From Salinicoccus carnicancri Crm (lineage in GTDB: Bacteria > Bacillota > Bacilli > Staphylococcales > Salinicoccaceae): a stretch of DNA of 64,000 nucleotides. The stretch spans positions 1 through 64,000 of the forward strand of contig NZ_ANAM01000001.1 of the NCBI RefSeq assembly GCF_000330705.1. The letters are read 5' to 3'. The notes beneath the pieces are model-generated. The model was given only the letters and a program-made list of their open reading frames with translations, was not told the origin of the DNA and ran no database searches. The position numbers and the translations under genes are program-made. This document shows, in pieces, positions 17,539 to 26,766 of the stretch; the stretch's first letter is position 1; each line of letters opens with the position of its first letter.

Positions 17539-18072
17539 GTGAAAGCCTTATTAGTGATTGACGCTCAAAATGGAATTATTAATTTCAAAGACTTTAAAGA
17601 AGAAATGCCACTTATTGAACAGGTTATTAAAGATTTCAAAGAGAAGGCGCTCCCAGTAATTTTCATGAAACATTTGGATGAAATTGAAAAAAGTCCATTA
17701 CATAAAGGTTCAAATGGTGCTGAGATTCATTCTTCTCTGGAAAAATATCCTGACCATGTAATTGAAAAAGCAACACCTAATTCTTTTTTTAATACGAATC
17801 TCCAAAAACAGTTGGATTTGTTAGATGTAGATCACCTCTTCATCACTGGCTTTAACACAGAATTTTGTTGTATGTTTACCGCTATTTCAGCATTCGATAG
17901 AGGCTATAAAGTCACTTTTATTGAAGACGCTACAGGGACTGTTAATACTGATGAAACATACGAAATGAAAGGCTTAGATATTAAAGATTTTATAGGCACA
18001 GTCCTACATTGGTCTGAAATTATTGAAGTCTTGGATTTTGAAGAATATGTTGAAATCTACAAAGAATTATAA
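17539..18072 (+). CDS. Isochorismatase-family cysteine hydrolase
   Basis: 177 residues with the family fold: ALLVIDAQNG near the N-terminus with the catalytic Asp, a central Lys region (HKGSNGAEI, VIEKATPNSF), and the nucleophile segment ITGFNTEFCCMFTA with Cys110 or 111. Such enzymes include nicotinamidases and other amidases; the true substrate is unknown. The start is a GTG with GGGGAG seven bases before it. It is monocistronic, with codon use more AT-rich than purC. Confidence 0.85.
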   Translation: MKALLVIDAQNGIINFKDFKEEMPLIEQVIKDFKEKALPVIFMKHLDEIEKSPLHKGSNGAEIHSSLEKYPDHVIEKATPNSFFNTNLQKQLDLLDVDHLFITGFNTEFCCMFTAISAFDRGYKVTFIEDATGTVNTDETYEMKGLDIKDFIGTVLHWSEIIEVLDFEEYVEIYKEL

Positions 18073-18263
18073 TTTCTTGTAGCTCTATTTTTGATGGCAA
18101 GCAATGGCACCCCTAAAAATCCCCCTTCAGGTTTACAGACCCTTTTATTTCATCTCTAAACTTAGGAAGTAGCAGGTCACCGGGGATTAGTCTTTTTCAC
18201 CAGAACTGCATGTTTGTCTCGCCCTGAACAAAAAAGACAGGCATGTGCCCGCCAGATGCTCTA

Positions 18264-18422
18264 TTATTCGCAGCCATCGTTCTCGTCGAGTGTGATGTCA
18301 TCGAGATTGACACCTGTTGCTTTTTCAACACTATATGTTTTCACATCTGTATCTTTTAGGCGTTCTTTGACGATTTGCGTATCGATAGCGTCTTTCATCA
18401 GCGTATCGATTTCTTTATCCAT
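18264..18422 (-). CDS. Possible small acidic protein (52 aa)
   Basis: A minus-strand ATG frame (MDKEIDTLMKDAID...) of 52 codons ends NDGCE. It has the amphipathic, acidic composition of a real small protein and sits in a 540-base gap. No convincing Shine-Dalgarno is visible; a GGGGGCTG lies slightly upstream. A different frame just upstream (KILLKQIEMEDEG) is also protein-like, so the piece may be a frameshifted remnant of a longer gene. Confidence 0.3.
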   Translation of the reverse strand: MDKEIDTLMKDAIDTQIVKERLKDTDVKTYSVEKATGVNLDDITLDENDGCE

Positions 18423-18612
18423 GCGCTCACAGCCCCCTCATCTTCCATCTCGATCTGTTTAAGCAGTATCTTGGTATCCTCCTAGTTAATCTTTCAAATC
18501 TTTACTTGAAGGAAACTTTTTGTTTAGATATAAAGTAATCAAAACTAAAATAATTCCAAAAAGGTTATCTATAAAATTATCAGTCGAAATTAATTCTAGT
18601 GGGGGAAGTTGA

Positions 18613-19101
18613 ATGATACCGTTTAAATTAAAATTACTTGATACGGAGAATGAATTTAATCACTTCTATAACTTCATCATGAGAAATACAGATCATTTCA
18701 CGGATTATAGTACGGTAGTCCCATCTTTTGATGAAGTTAAAGAAGAATTCCTATTGGATGTGCCTCCCGGCATAGATATAAAAAATAAAGAAGTGTACGG
18801 CGTTTATATGGAAGAGGATCTTATCGGCTTTCTGGACATCCTGTTCAATTATCCCAACAGCCACATCTGCATGATAGGTTACTTGGTCATCGATCAAAGT
18901 TATAGGAAGCATGGTATTGGTCAAAAAGTATACAATCACGCTGTTGCTTATGCTAAAGGAAGAGACATGCGGAAGATCCGGCTCAGTGTTGTCAAAGAAA
19001 ATGAACCGGCTGTTGGAATGTGGAAAAAACAAGGTTTTGAAACCATAGACGAAGAGGTAACGGAATATGGTACACAATTAATGATGGAGATTAGCCTGTA
19101 G
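18613..19101 (+). CDS. GNAT-family N-acetyltransferase
   Basis: 162 residues. The acetyl-CoA-binding motif A is seen as IGYLVIDQSYRKHGIGQKVY (about residues 95-114), followed by RKIRLSVVKENEPAVGMWKK and QGFE, the usual GNAT C-terminal half. The substrate cannot be told. The ATG is preceded by GGGGGAAG. It stands alone. Confidence 0.85.
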   Translation: MIPFKLKLLDTENEFNHFYNFIMRNTDHFTDYSTVVPSFDEVKEEFLLDVPPGIDIKNKEVYGVYMEEDLIGFLDILFNYPNSHICMIGYLVIDQSYRKHGIGQKVYNHAVAYAKGRDMRKIRLSVVKENEPAVGMWKKQGFETIDEEVTEYGTQLMMEISL

Positions 19102-19607
19102 GGCTGAGCAATGAAGCATCAAGGACAAAAGTGCCGATGGCCTGCGCCGGGGGATAATCGGGCAGAAGTCTGCCCCGCTCATTCAATATGATCAAGACAT
19201 GTTTTCGAAGCTATGAAAATCAGCCGGCAGAGAAAAAACATCTGGAATTGGCACCGCCAGTAAACTGATGGATGCCATCAGTCTCAGACTCTCTAGTACA
19301 GTAACATCGTTTTCCTCCCTCAAAAACCCGTTATATCTCACTGTCCTGCCAACTTGATTTTTTCACACCTGAAATCTGTCCTCTATGGGCATATTCACGA
19401 AACGCAATGCGAGACATATTGAATTTCTCTCCTATACCCCGCGGTCTGCCTGTCACCCCGCAACGATTTTTAAACGTGTCAGCGAAGAATCCCTTGGCAG
19501 TTTGCAAAGCCCTTCACAGCCCCCTTTTGCTTTCAGCTCTTTTCTTCATGCTGCATACTGTGCGACCAGTTTTCATGCTTTTGCTGTAATAGTTCCCATC
19601 CCCTTCT
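19102..19607. other. Gap without a supported gene
   Basis: About 500 bases between the acetyltransferase and the MerR gene. Both strands have only short, unconvincing frames, and GC content differs along its length. I suspect decayed sequence but cannot name a source. Confidence 0.4.
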
Positions 19608-20045
19608 CTAACTGTGAGCTTTTATATAACTTTCTCTAACTTCATTCGGCAGTATTTCAGGAATTTCTTCCACAAAATCCTCATTTCCATACTCCATGGC
19701 TTTATCATAATACCAACACTTAAATTTGATCATGTTTAATGTATTCTCCAGTTCTTTAATCTCATCTTCAACTTGCTTTTTTTGTTTTTCGAATAATTCC
19801 AATCGTTTACCGTAGGTTGACGGCCCTTCTTCACACCAAGTCATAAAGTCTTTAATACCTTTAATAGATGTCCCAGATTTTTTCAAACATTCAATCACTC
19901 TAATTGCTTCAACAGCCTCTTCATCAAATTTGCGTGTGTTTGAGTTATCTTTTCTCAAATTTGGTAATAACCCCTCTTTATCGTAATATCTGATAGTGGA
20001 GATGGGTAACTGAAAAATTTTTGATACTTGTCCTATAGAATACAA
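19608..20045 (-). CDS. MerR-family transcriptional regulator
   Basis: 145 residues: an N-terminal MerR winged helix (MYSIGQVSKIFQLPISTIRY then YDKEGLLP), a long dimerisation coiled coil (about 80-115) and a short C-terminal domain (FKCWYYDKAMEYG). It resembles AdhR-type regulators that sense reactive carbonyls, though the diagnostic cysteine cannot be fixed here. It is divergent from the hydrolase gene and shares a promoter region containing a MerR-type 19-bp spacer. Confidence 0.85.
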   Translation of the reverse strand: MYSIGQVSKIFQLPISTIRYYDKEGLLPNLRKDNSNTRKFDEEAVEAIRVIECLKKSGTSIKGIKDFMTWCEEGPSTYGKRLELFEKQKKQVEDEIKELENTLNMIKFKCWYYDKAMEYGNEDFVEEIPEILPNEVRESYIKAHS

Positions 20046-20082
20046 TGTAAAACCTCCAACTTTTAAATTTTCAACTTATCTC

Positions 20083-20113
20083 TTGACCTGAAGTCAGGTT
20101 TAGGTATTAGTAT
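20083..20113 (+). promoter_or_regulatory. MerR-type promoter with dyad operator
   Basis: TTGACC (20083-20088) and TAGTAT (20108-20113) are separated by 19 bp, the overlong spacer typical of MerR-activated promoters. The dyad ACCTGA-AG-TCAGGT (20086-20099) sits at the start of the spacer. It drives the plus-strand hydrolase, and the same dyad could autoregulate the divergent merR gene. Confidence 0.75.
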
Positions 20114-20159
20114 TAAAAATATATCATCAATGCAACATATAATCAAAGGAGGAATAATT

Positions 20160-21137
20160 ATGAACATTGAGACATTGGATTTAGTAGAATCATGGGATAA
20201 AACCTTTCCTAAAAGCGACAGTATAAAGCACAGTAAGGTAACATTTGTTAATCGATATGGTTTAACACTCGCAGCTGATTTGTACCAGCCAGTTAATAAA
20301 GACAGTGACAAGTTGCCGGCACTTGCTGTAAGTGGACCGTTCGGGGCTGTCAAAGAACAATCATCTGGTTTGTATGCTCAGACAATGGCAGAAAAAGGGT
20401 TTATTACAATAGCCTTTGATCCGTCATTCACTGGGGAAAGTGGTGGTAAACCCAGAAATGTCGCTTCTCCGGATATAAATACAGAAGATTTTCAAGCTGC
20501 CGTAGATTACCTTGTAACACATAATGATGTAAACCCAGATAAAATTGGTATTATCGGAATTTGTGGTTTCGGTGGAATGGCTATTAATGCCGCTGCTGTT
20601 GATACAAGGATTAAAGCAACAGTGACATCTACTATGTATGATATGACTCGCGTAAATGCAAATGGTTATTTTGACAATGAAGATAGTGAAGAAAAGAGAC
20701 ATGAAAGAAAAGAAGAGCTGAATGCACAAAGAACAAAAGACTTCATAGACAGAGAATACGGGTTAGACGGTGGCCTACCAGATTCTCGACCGAAAGAAGG
20801 ACCAAAATTTGTCGAAGATTACTTTGATTACTACAAAACAGATCGTGGATATCACAGCAGATCTCTAAATTCAAACGGTGGATGGACAATTACAACACCT
20901 TTATCATTCATGAACATGCCACTCCTCCAATATAGCGATGAGATTCGTAGTGCAGTGCTTTTAATCCACGGTGACAAAGCACATTCTACCTATTTCAGTG
21001 AGGATGCATATAAAAATTTAGTCGGCGAAAATAAGGAATTGATCATACTCCCTAATACAGTGCATACTGATTTATATGACAAAACTGATATCATACCATT
21101 TGCAGAAATAGAACAATTTTTAAAGAAACATTTATAA
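20160..21137 (+). CDS. Alpha/beta hydrolase (YcjY/dienelactone-hydrolase-like) with Cys nucleophile
   Basis: 325 residues. The nucleophile elbow reads IGIICGFGG-like (IGICGFGGMAI, about residues 140-150), with Cys where most lipases have Ser, as in dienelactone hydrolases. LLIHGDKAHS near the C-terminus and LPNTVHTDLY supply the acid and His regions. The start is the ATG at 20160 with AAAGGAGG ahead. The divergent MerR regulator suggests induction by a reactive small molecule. Substrate unknown. Confidence 0.85.
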   Translation: MNIETLDLVESWDKTFPKSDSIKHSKVTFVNRYGLTLAADLYQPVNKDSDKLPALAVSGPFGAVKEQSSGLYAQTMAEKGFITIAFDPSFTGESGGKPRNVASPDINTEDFQAAVDYLVTHNDVNPDKIGIIGICGFGGMAINAAAVDTRIKATVTSTMYDMTRVNANGYFDNEDSEEKRHERKEELNAQRTKDFIDREYGLDGGLPDSRPKEGPKFVEDYFDYYKTDRGYHSRSLNSNGGWTITTPLSFMNMPLLQYSDEIRSAVLLIHGDKAHSTYFSEDAYKNLVGENKELIILPNTVHTDLYDKTDIIPFAEIEQFLKKHL

Positions 21138-21171
21138 TATACTAATATTACAGATGCTATTATACTGATTG

Positions 21172-21275
21172 TCAATTTTGTACTGATTTAGGATAATTAG
21201 CACTATAGTTAAAAGTCCAGCTTATCTTTTGTTGAAGACAGCTGGACTTTTAAATTTGGTTATGCAAAATAACAC
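21172..21275 (+). repeat. Copy 1 of an inverted hairpin repeat (about 105 bp)
   Basis: A stretch reading TCAATTTT...ACTGATTTAG...GCACTATAGTT, then a hairpin AAAAGTCCAGCT...AGCTGGACTTTT and GGTTATGCAAAAT. A similar sequence in opposite orientation is at 22066-22175. The two stems differ at several places but keep pairing by matched changes. It resembles the termini of insertion sequences seen in staphylococci, but I cannot name the element. Confidence 0.7.
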
Positions 21276-21312
21276 GTAGAATATATGCAATTCACCGTCA
21301 AAATTGACAGTC

Positions 21313-21344
21313 AACGCCACCTGAGAAATTCTCCAGGTGGCGTT
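21313..21344. terminator. Hairpin after the truncated peptide-binding gene
   Basis: AACGCCACCTG (21313-21323) pairs with CAGGTGGCGTT (21334-21344), 17 bases beyond the stop codon of the minus-strand fragment. It was probably the terminator of the original gene. Confidence 0.65.
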
Positions 21345-21361
21345 CTTTGTATCAAAATAAC

Positions 21362-22036
21362 TTATTCACTCAATGTGACATCACGGAAATCAGGCTTATT
21401 ATAATTATTGATATATAAACCGTCCACTTCGCTGCGCTGTGCATTCATGCTGAGTGCCTGTCTCATATAGATCATCGGCGCCTCTTCCACGAGCACTTCC
21501 TGCAGTTCTTCATATATTTCTGCACGTTCATCTTCATCTGTAGTCATCCTGCCGGCTTCAAGCAGTTCATCTACTCTGCCGTTCTCAAGGAATGTCCTGT
21601 TGCCTTGGCTGCCTTCCATGGATGAATGGAACAGTGGCCATACAGACTGGTCAGGGTCTCCTGTAGGATTGGGCCATCCCAGTATGAAAATATCATGATC
21701 ACCTGTACTCGTCTCTTCCAGGTAGGCACCCCATTCAATCTGGTCTACGGTGGCATTTACATTGATATCCTGTAATGCTTCTTGCAGATATATGGCGACA
21801 TCCACTCTTTCAGGTGCATCATTGGTTACTATATTGATGTCAAATCCATCTTCATATCCGGCTTCTTCCATCAATTGCTGTGCCCTGTCAATGTCCTGGT
21901 CAAGCCCTTCTATCTCTTCATCGTAGCCGAGCAATTCAGGCTGGATCGGTCCATCCAATACTCTGCCAGTGCCATTGTAGACACCATTGATGATTTCGTC
22001 TTTATCTACGACATGTGAGATGGCCTGCCTGTCACT
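21362..22036 (-). pseudogene. C-terminal fragment of an oligo/dipeptide ABC substrate-binding protein
   Basis: The readable frame spans about 224 codons and matches the last part of DppA/OppA-type proteins: RQAISHVVDKDEIINGVYNG, then PIQPELLGYDEE, a DHDIFILGWPNPTGDPD segment and a C-terminal PMIYMRQ region. The first 300 or so residues, including the lipoprotein signal, are missing. The frame ends upstream at a stop close to the second inverted repeat, so the gene was truncated there. No start codon with a ribosome site serves the fragment and no permease genes adjoin it. Confidence 0.85.
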
Positions 22037-22065
22037 TCATATGATAATTTGCACCTGTTTTTAAG

Positions 22066-22175
22066 CGTAATTTTGCATAACTAGCTTTAAAGCCCAACTG
22101 TCTTCGTAAAAAGATAAGTTGGGCTTTTCAACTATAGTGCAAATTATTGTCTAAATCAGTGCAAAATAAAATTGA
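22066..22175 (-). repeat. Copy 2 of the inverted hairpin repeat
   Basis: Reverse complement of the 21172-21275 sequence at roughly 80% identity by eye, again with a hairpin (AAAGCCCAACT...AGTTGGGCTTT) and GCACTATAGTT beside it. It abuts the broken 5' end of the peptide-binding fragment. Confidence 0.7.
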
Positions 22176-22368
22176 AAGTGACATTCAGATGTTGCACTTA
22201 ATATTAAAATTCATCATACTAATATAAAAATCTTTTTATCTTGCCATACACATTTCGTTCGTAAAAATGCAACCTATTCAATACCTATATATAGTCGGTA
22301 GCTTGGGGTATAATAGAACAATATATAAATGAAATTATGGTTTCAAATAAAATGAGGTGTATTCTAAA

Positions 22369-23229
22369 GTGAGTAACACAACAAAGGGAGTAATGGCACT
22401 ATTAATCTCTTCATTAGGTTTTGCTCTTATGTCTTTTTTCGTGAAATACAGTGGAGATTTACCGACTGTCCAGAAGACGTTTTTTAGAAATTTTGTCTCA
22501 ATGCTAATTTCACTTGTCTTAGTCATATATTATAGGGAAAAGCTTTTTGGTAAAAAAGCAAATCAGGGTCTCCTTTTACTAAGATCTACTTTCGGACTTA
22601 TGGGTGTTCTTATTAACTTCTATGTAATTGATCGACTGGTACTCAGCGATGCTGAAATACTTAATAAGTTAAGCCCCTTTTTTACAATCATTCTTTGTGC
22701 AATTTTCTTAAAAGAATATATAAGAAAGTACCAGTTTATATCAATTGTAATCGCATTTGTCGGCGCGATTTTTATTATTAAACCATCTATGTCCAGCGAT
22801 ACTTTATTTGCGCTCATTGGTATCTTGGGAGCATTGTTCGCTGCAGCTGCATATACTGTTCTAAGAGTGCTTGGTGATCGCGAGAAATTCTTTACAGTTG
22901 TTTTTTATTTTTCTGCTTTTTCTACGATCGCACTCTTACCTTTTTTTATTTACCAATATGAACCAATGACTGTACAACAATTTTTTATACTGATACTCGC
23001 AGGTATATTTGCATCGGTTGGTCAATTTGGAATAACTATCGCTTATAGTTTTGCACCTGCCCGGGAAATCTCAATATTTTTCTACTCTTCAATATTATTC
23101 ACAGCGTTATTAAGTATATTCATTCTTGAAGAAGTACCGGACTTCCTTTCTATTATGGGCTATTTCATAATATTTGGGGCCAGCTATTATATGTTTATGA
23201 AAAACCGTAAACCCAAATCGACTATGTGA
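22369..23229 (+). CDS. DMT-family (EamA/RhaT) transporter
   Basis: About 286 residues with ten predicted membrane segments in two EamA repeats (residues about 5-135 and 145-280). The second repeat ends in the usual short basic tail (KNRKPKSTM). The start is a GTG at 22369, with GAGGTG nine bases before it; a GTG four codons upstream lies inside that site. Substrate unknown. It is monocistronic and ends in a strong terminator. Confidence 0.85.
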   Translation: MSNTTKGVMALLISSLGFALMSFFVKYSGDLPTVQKTFFRNFVSMLISLVLVIYYREKLFGKKANQGLLLLRSTFGLMGVLINFYVIDRLVLSDAEILNKLSPFFTIILCAIFLKEYIRKYQFISIVIAFVGAIFIIKPSMSSDTLFALIGILGALFAAAAYTVLRVLGDREKFFTVVFYFSAFSTIALLPFFIYQYEPMTVQQFFILILAGIFASVGQFGITIAYSFAPAREISIFFYSSILFTALLSIFILEEVPDFLSIMGYFIIFGASYYMFMKNRKPKSTM

Positions 23230-23274
23230 TGTAAATTTTTATGTATGTCCTTTTTAACCCGAGTTAACGATTTT

Positions 23275-23318
23275 AAAGCCAGCACTGTTTCAGAAATCAA
23301 ACCAGTGCTGGCTTTTTT
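23275..23318 (+). terminator. Terminator after the DMT transporter gene
   Basis: AAAGCCAGCACTG (23275-23287) pairs with CAGTGCTGGCTTT (23303-23315) and is followed by a T-run. Confidence 0.85.
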
Positions 23319-23415
23319 ATTTGTAACATATCAATAAAACCTGGAAACTAGTTGATGAATATCAAACGAAATTAGAGTCATATCAATAAGGCTACTTTAC
23401 ATTATAAATCAATAA

Positions 23416-24372
23416 TTAAATTTTTGAAAAATTTCTTTCTTTTATTGCATCCAACATTACTGCAGTCATGTTAGAAAGATTATATTTTGGATTGAAACCC
23501 CACTGGCGGACTGCATGACTTGCATCAATCGCATTTGGCCAGCTCTCTGCAATGCCTTGACGCACAGGATCGACATCGTAATCCACTTCAAATGCCGGGA
23601 TATGCTTTCTGATTTCATTCGCAACCATTTCCGGGTTGATGCTCATCGCAGTCACATTGAATGCATTACGGTCTTCAAGCCTCGATCCGTCTGCTTCCAT
23701 CAGTTTGATGACTGCATCGATTGCATCGTCCATATACATCATATCCATATTCGTATCTTTATCAATATATGAAGTATATCTTCCGGTTCCTATCGCTTCA
23801 AAATAAATTTCCACTGCGTAATCCGTTGTCCCGCCGCCCGGTTCCTTCACATGTGAAATGAGGCCGGGGAATCTGACACCGCGGGTATCCACACCAAATT
23901 TTTCAAAGTAGTAGTCGCATAATAATTCTCCTGCGACCTTGTTCACTCCGTACATTGTCGTCGGACGCTGTACAGTGATTTGTGGCGTGTTCTCTTTAGG
24001 CGTGGACGGACCGAAAGCGCCTATTGAACTCGGTGTGAAGAACTGAAGATTGAACTCCCTTGCGAGTTCCAGTGCATTTACAAGGCCGCCCATGTTGATG
24101 TCCCATGCAAGCTGGGGATCCTTCTCACACGTCGCACTGAGCAGCGCTGCCATATGCATGATCGTATCCGGTTTGAAAGTTTCAGCGACCTCTTTCAGCC
24201 GATCCATATCACGCACATCCAGTATTTTAAATGGCTTCCCTTTGAGCTGTTCATCTGCCGGCTCTTTTATATCCGTTGGCAAAACATTTTCTTCGCCATA
24301 TCTCTCTCTCAGTTTCAAGGTAAGTTCCGTACCGATCTGACCAAGCGCCCCGGTAATTATAATTCTTTTCAT
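23416..24372 (-). CDS. tdh: NAD-dependent L-threonine 3-dehydrogenase, epimerase-type
   Basis: 318 residues of the extended short-chain dehydrogenase fold. The N-terminal [10 protein letters not shown] is the nucleotide-binding glycine motif; [10 protein letters not shown] supplies the catalytic Ser and [10 protein letters not shown] the Tyr-x3-Lys. The sequence pattern ([24 protein letters not shown]) fits the SDR-type threonine dehydrogenases of staphylococci, which oxidise threonine to 2-amino-3-ketobutyrate. It is the last gene after the ABC permeases (28-base gap) and probably cotranscribed. Confidence 0.85.
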   Translation of the reverse strand: MKRIIITGALGQIGTELTLKLRERYGEENVLPTDIKEPADEQLKGKPFKILDVRDMDRLKEVAETFKPDTIMHMAALLSATCEKDPQLAWDINMGGLVNALELAREFNLQFFTPSSIGAFGPSTPKENTPQITVQRPTTMYGVNKVAGELLCDYYFEKFGVDTRGVRFPGLISHVKEPGGGTTDYAVEIYFEAIGTGRYTSYIDKDTNMDMMYMDDAIDAVIKLMEADGSRLEDRNAFNVTAMSINPEMVANEIRKHIPAFEVDYDVDPVRQGIAESWPNAIDASHAVRQWGFNPKYNLSNMTAVMLDAIKERNFSKI

Positions 24373-24400
24373 ATATATCTCCTTATAATTATATTATAAA

Positions 24401-25090
24401 TCAACTTCTACTCAACAAACGTGATTCAAATTTATTAGTAAGTTTTACAACTATAACTGCAATTCCCCAATACATTAATGCAGCAACTACAAAGGCTTCT
24501 ATATAATACGAATTGGATGACGCTATCAATCTGGCTTGAGCAAATATATCCACAACAGTAATCATAAAACCAAGAGAGATTGCTTTCATAACTACTAAGA
24601 ATGCACTCCCGAATTCTGGTAATGCTTCTACAAGGGCCTGAGGTGTGATTATTCTAGTGAAAGCTTGGAAGGGGGTGTAACCCAAAGATCTGGCAGCTTC
24701 GATTTGACCATGACTTACAGAAAGAAATGAGCCCCTTATTGTTTCAGCTTGAAAGGATGACACAGTCAAGGATACAGCAACTATAAGTATTATCATCGGT
24801 GATATATTGTTGGCATTATAACTCAGGCTCAGAAGATTCGTGAAGAAATTAACTATACCTGGTAGAGAATAGTACATTATAAATATAAACACAATCAGCG
24901 GTGTGCCTCTTAAAAATAATTTAAACAATACTACAATCTGAATGAGTATCGGCACGTTATATTCTTGTATCAGTGCCATTACTGTTCCAATTAATATTGA
25001 TAATAAAAATATTATTACAGCTAAAGCAATAGTCTGTGGAACTACTGGAAGTATGCCTAAAAAGTCCTGCCATAAGATTTCGATATTCAA
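24401..25090 (-). CDS. Polar amino acid ABC transporter permease 1
   Basis: 229 residues with five or so membrane segments. The EAA loop reads EAARSLGYTPFQAFTRIITPQ, the ATPase-contact motif of HisM/GlnP-type permeases. It starts three bases after the previous permease ends, so the two are translationally coupled and presumably form a heterodimer. Substrate may be an opine or amino acid, judged from the neighbouring dehydrogenase. Confidence 0.9.
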   Translation of the reverse strand: MNIEILWQDFLGILPVVPQTIALAVIIFLLSILIGTVMALIQEYNVPILIQIVVLFKLFLRGTPLIVFIFIMYYSLPGIVNFFTNLLSLSYNANNISPMIILIVAVSLTVSSFQAETIRGSFLSVSHGQIEAARSLGYTPFQAFTRIITPQALVEALPEFGSAFLVVMKAISLGFMITVVDIFAQARLIASSNSYYIEAFVVAALMYWGIAVIVVKLTNKFESRLLSRS

Positions 25091-25093
25091 TTT

Positions 25094-25804
25094 CTATGCC
25101 CCCCCTGCATTTAAACCAGAATCCAGTTTATATTTTTTGGTTCTTTTTTCAAGCAAACGAACCAATCCGTCAGAAAGAAATGTAACAACGATATAAATGA
25201 CAGCTACAATAATAAATACCTGAACCTGATTCATACCATATGAAGCAGCCGCAATCAATTCTGCGCGTCCCATGATATCGGCAACACCAAGCGCAAAAAC
25301 TAGTGAAGTATCATGTATCAAATGAATTAATGCATTCCCCCAACCGGGCAATCCTACAGGTACAACTTGAGGTAATATAATTCTGAAAAATTTTTGTATA
25401 GGCGTGTAACCAAAGCTATCTGCAGCTTCATGCTGTCCTTTATCTACAGCTTTATAAGCTGCTCTTAAAACTTCCGTAAGATATCCTCCATGGTATAGTG
25501 TCAATGCTACTATTGAGGCAGCAACTGCACTCAAATTACTCACATTGATACCAAAATTCGAAAGAAGAGGTGGTATAGCGTAATAAACGATAAATAATTG
25601 TATTATAATCGGCACACTTCTTGTAAAAGAAGACAAAACTGTTGTTAATTGCTTAAGTATTGGAATATTTTTGACAATGATCATCGTCAAAAATGAGCCC
25701 AGTAACAATCCTAGTACAGCTGAAATTATTAAAATATATAATGTAATGTGAGCAACCTGTAATAATAGTGATATTATGTCAATTGTACTTGGAGCTTCAA
25801 CCAT
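25094..25804 (-). CDS. Polar amino acid ABC transporter permease 2
   Basis: 236 residues, same family as its neighbour, with an EAA loop HEAADSFGYTPIQKFFRIILPQ-like (written from about residue 140). Upstream gap to the substrate-binding gene is about 90 bases and contains an inverted repeat (ATAAGTGTTTCATATACTTAT region, 25845-25866) that might attenuate expression of the permeases relative to the binding protein. Confidence 0.9.
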   Translation of the reverse strand: MVEAPSTIDIISLLLQVAHITLYILIISAVLGLLLGSFLTMIIVKNIPILKQLTTVLSSFTRSVPIIIQLFIVYYAIPPLLSNFGINVSNLSAVAASIVALTLYHGGYLTEVLRAAYKAVDKGQHEAADSFGYTPIQKFFRIILPQVVPVGLPGWGNALIHLIHDTSLVFALGVADIMGRAELIAAASYGMNQVQVFIIVAVIYIVVTFLSDGLVRLLEKRTKKYKLDSGLNAGGA

Positions 25805-25895
25805 TTAGATTTTTCTCCCCTTTGTTATAAATTTCATGCCACGTCATAAGTGTTTCATATACTTATGATGTGGCATGACACCCTTATAGATTAAT

Positions 25896-26747
25896 CTACT
25901 CCTCTGTCAAATCATATTGGAATACGTCTTCTCCATAATATTCCTCTGAAATTTCTGACAAAGTTCCTTCCTCTTTCAATTCAACCAATGCCTCATCTAC
26001 CTGCTTCAGTAGATCTTGATTTTCTTCAGAATCATTGATCAGCATTATAGTTTCTCCTACATAAATAGGATCAGTGGCACGCACATTCAGTCCCTGTTCT
26101 TCAATGATTTCATTTTGTCCCAGGTTAGCAGGACCTATAAATGCATCGTATTTTCCTGAATCTATCTCTTTAAGACGTTGTGCATAAGGAATATCCCCAC
26201 TGGACTCTTCTAAATTGAGCTCATATTCAGGATTCTCTTCCTGCCAATCCAGAACCACTTGAAGAGTACCCCCACCTGCTGTAAAAGGTGTTATATCTTT
26301 TCCTTCCAGATCTTCAAGAGTTTCTATATCGCTACCTTCTTTTACCCACATTTTAATTAAACTTCTTCCTGTAGCTTCTTCAGGTACCAGGAATTGCTCT
26401 TCACGTTCAGGAGTTGGATAAAATCCCCCCACATTCAATTCATATCTACCTGATTTTATTCCTGTTTCTTGGGCGCTATCTGCAACTGCTTGAATATCAA
26501 ACTCATAAGCTGCCAACTTTTCATCTATAGCTCTAAGAACGTCCGGCTCATAACCTAATATTTCTCCATCAGTCTCTTGCCAACTTAGATTTTTCGAAGT
26601 CGGTGGGGTTGTGACTGTAATTGTTCTTGTTTCTGCATCAGAATTTGTTTTATTTTCCGCAGTTGCTTCCCCTTCTTCCCCACCATTACATGCTGCCAAC
26701 AATACTGTCATACTGAGTGCAAGAAAAGACATTGAAAATTTTTTCAT
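25896..26747 (-). CDS. Amino acid ABC transporter substrate-binding lipoprotein
   Basis: 283 residues. Signal peptide with lipobox LLAAC (Cys about residue 20), then a type 3 extracellular solute-binding domain. Features include LSWQETDGEILGYEPDVLRA near the ligand site and an acidic C-terminus. It is lipid-anchored on the outer face of the membrane. The acidic surface fits a halotolerant host. Ligand unknown; the operon suggests an opine or amino acid. Confidence 0.9.
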   Translation of the reverse strand: MKKFSMSFLALSMTVLLAACNGGEEGEATAENKTNSDAETRTITVTTPPTSKNLSWQETDGEILGYEPDVLRAIDEKLAAYEFDIQAVADSAQETGIKSGRYELNVGGFYPTPEREEQFLVPEEATGRSLIKMWVKEGSDIETLEDLEGKDITPFTAGGGTLQVVLDWQEENPEYELNLEESSGDIPYAQRLKEIDSGKYDAFIGPANLGQNEIIEEQGLNVRATDPIYVGETIMLINDSEENQDLLKQVDEALVELKEEGTLSEISEEYYGEDVFQYDLTEE

Positions 26748-26766
26748 TTAACGCATCCCCTTTTTA

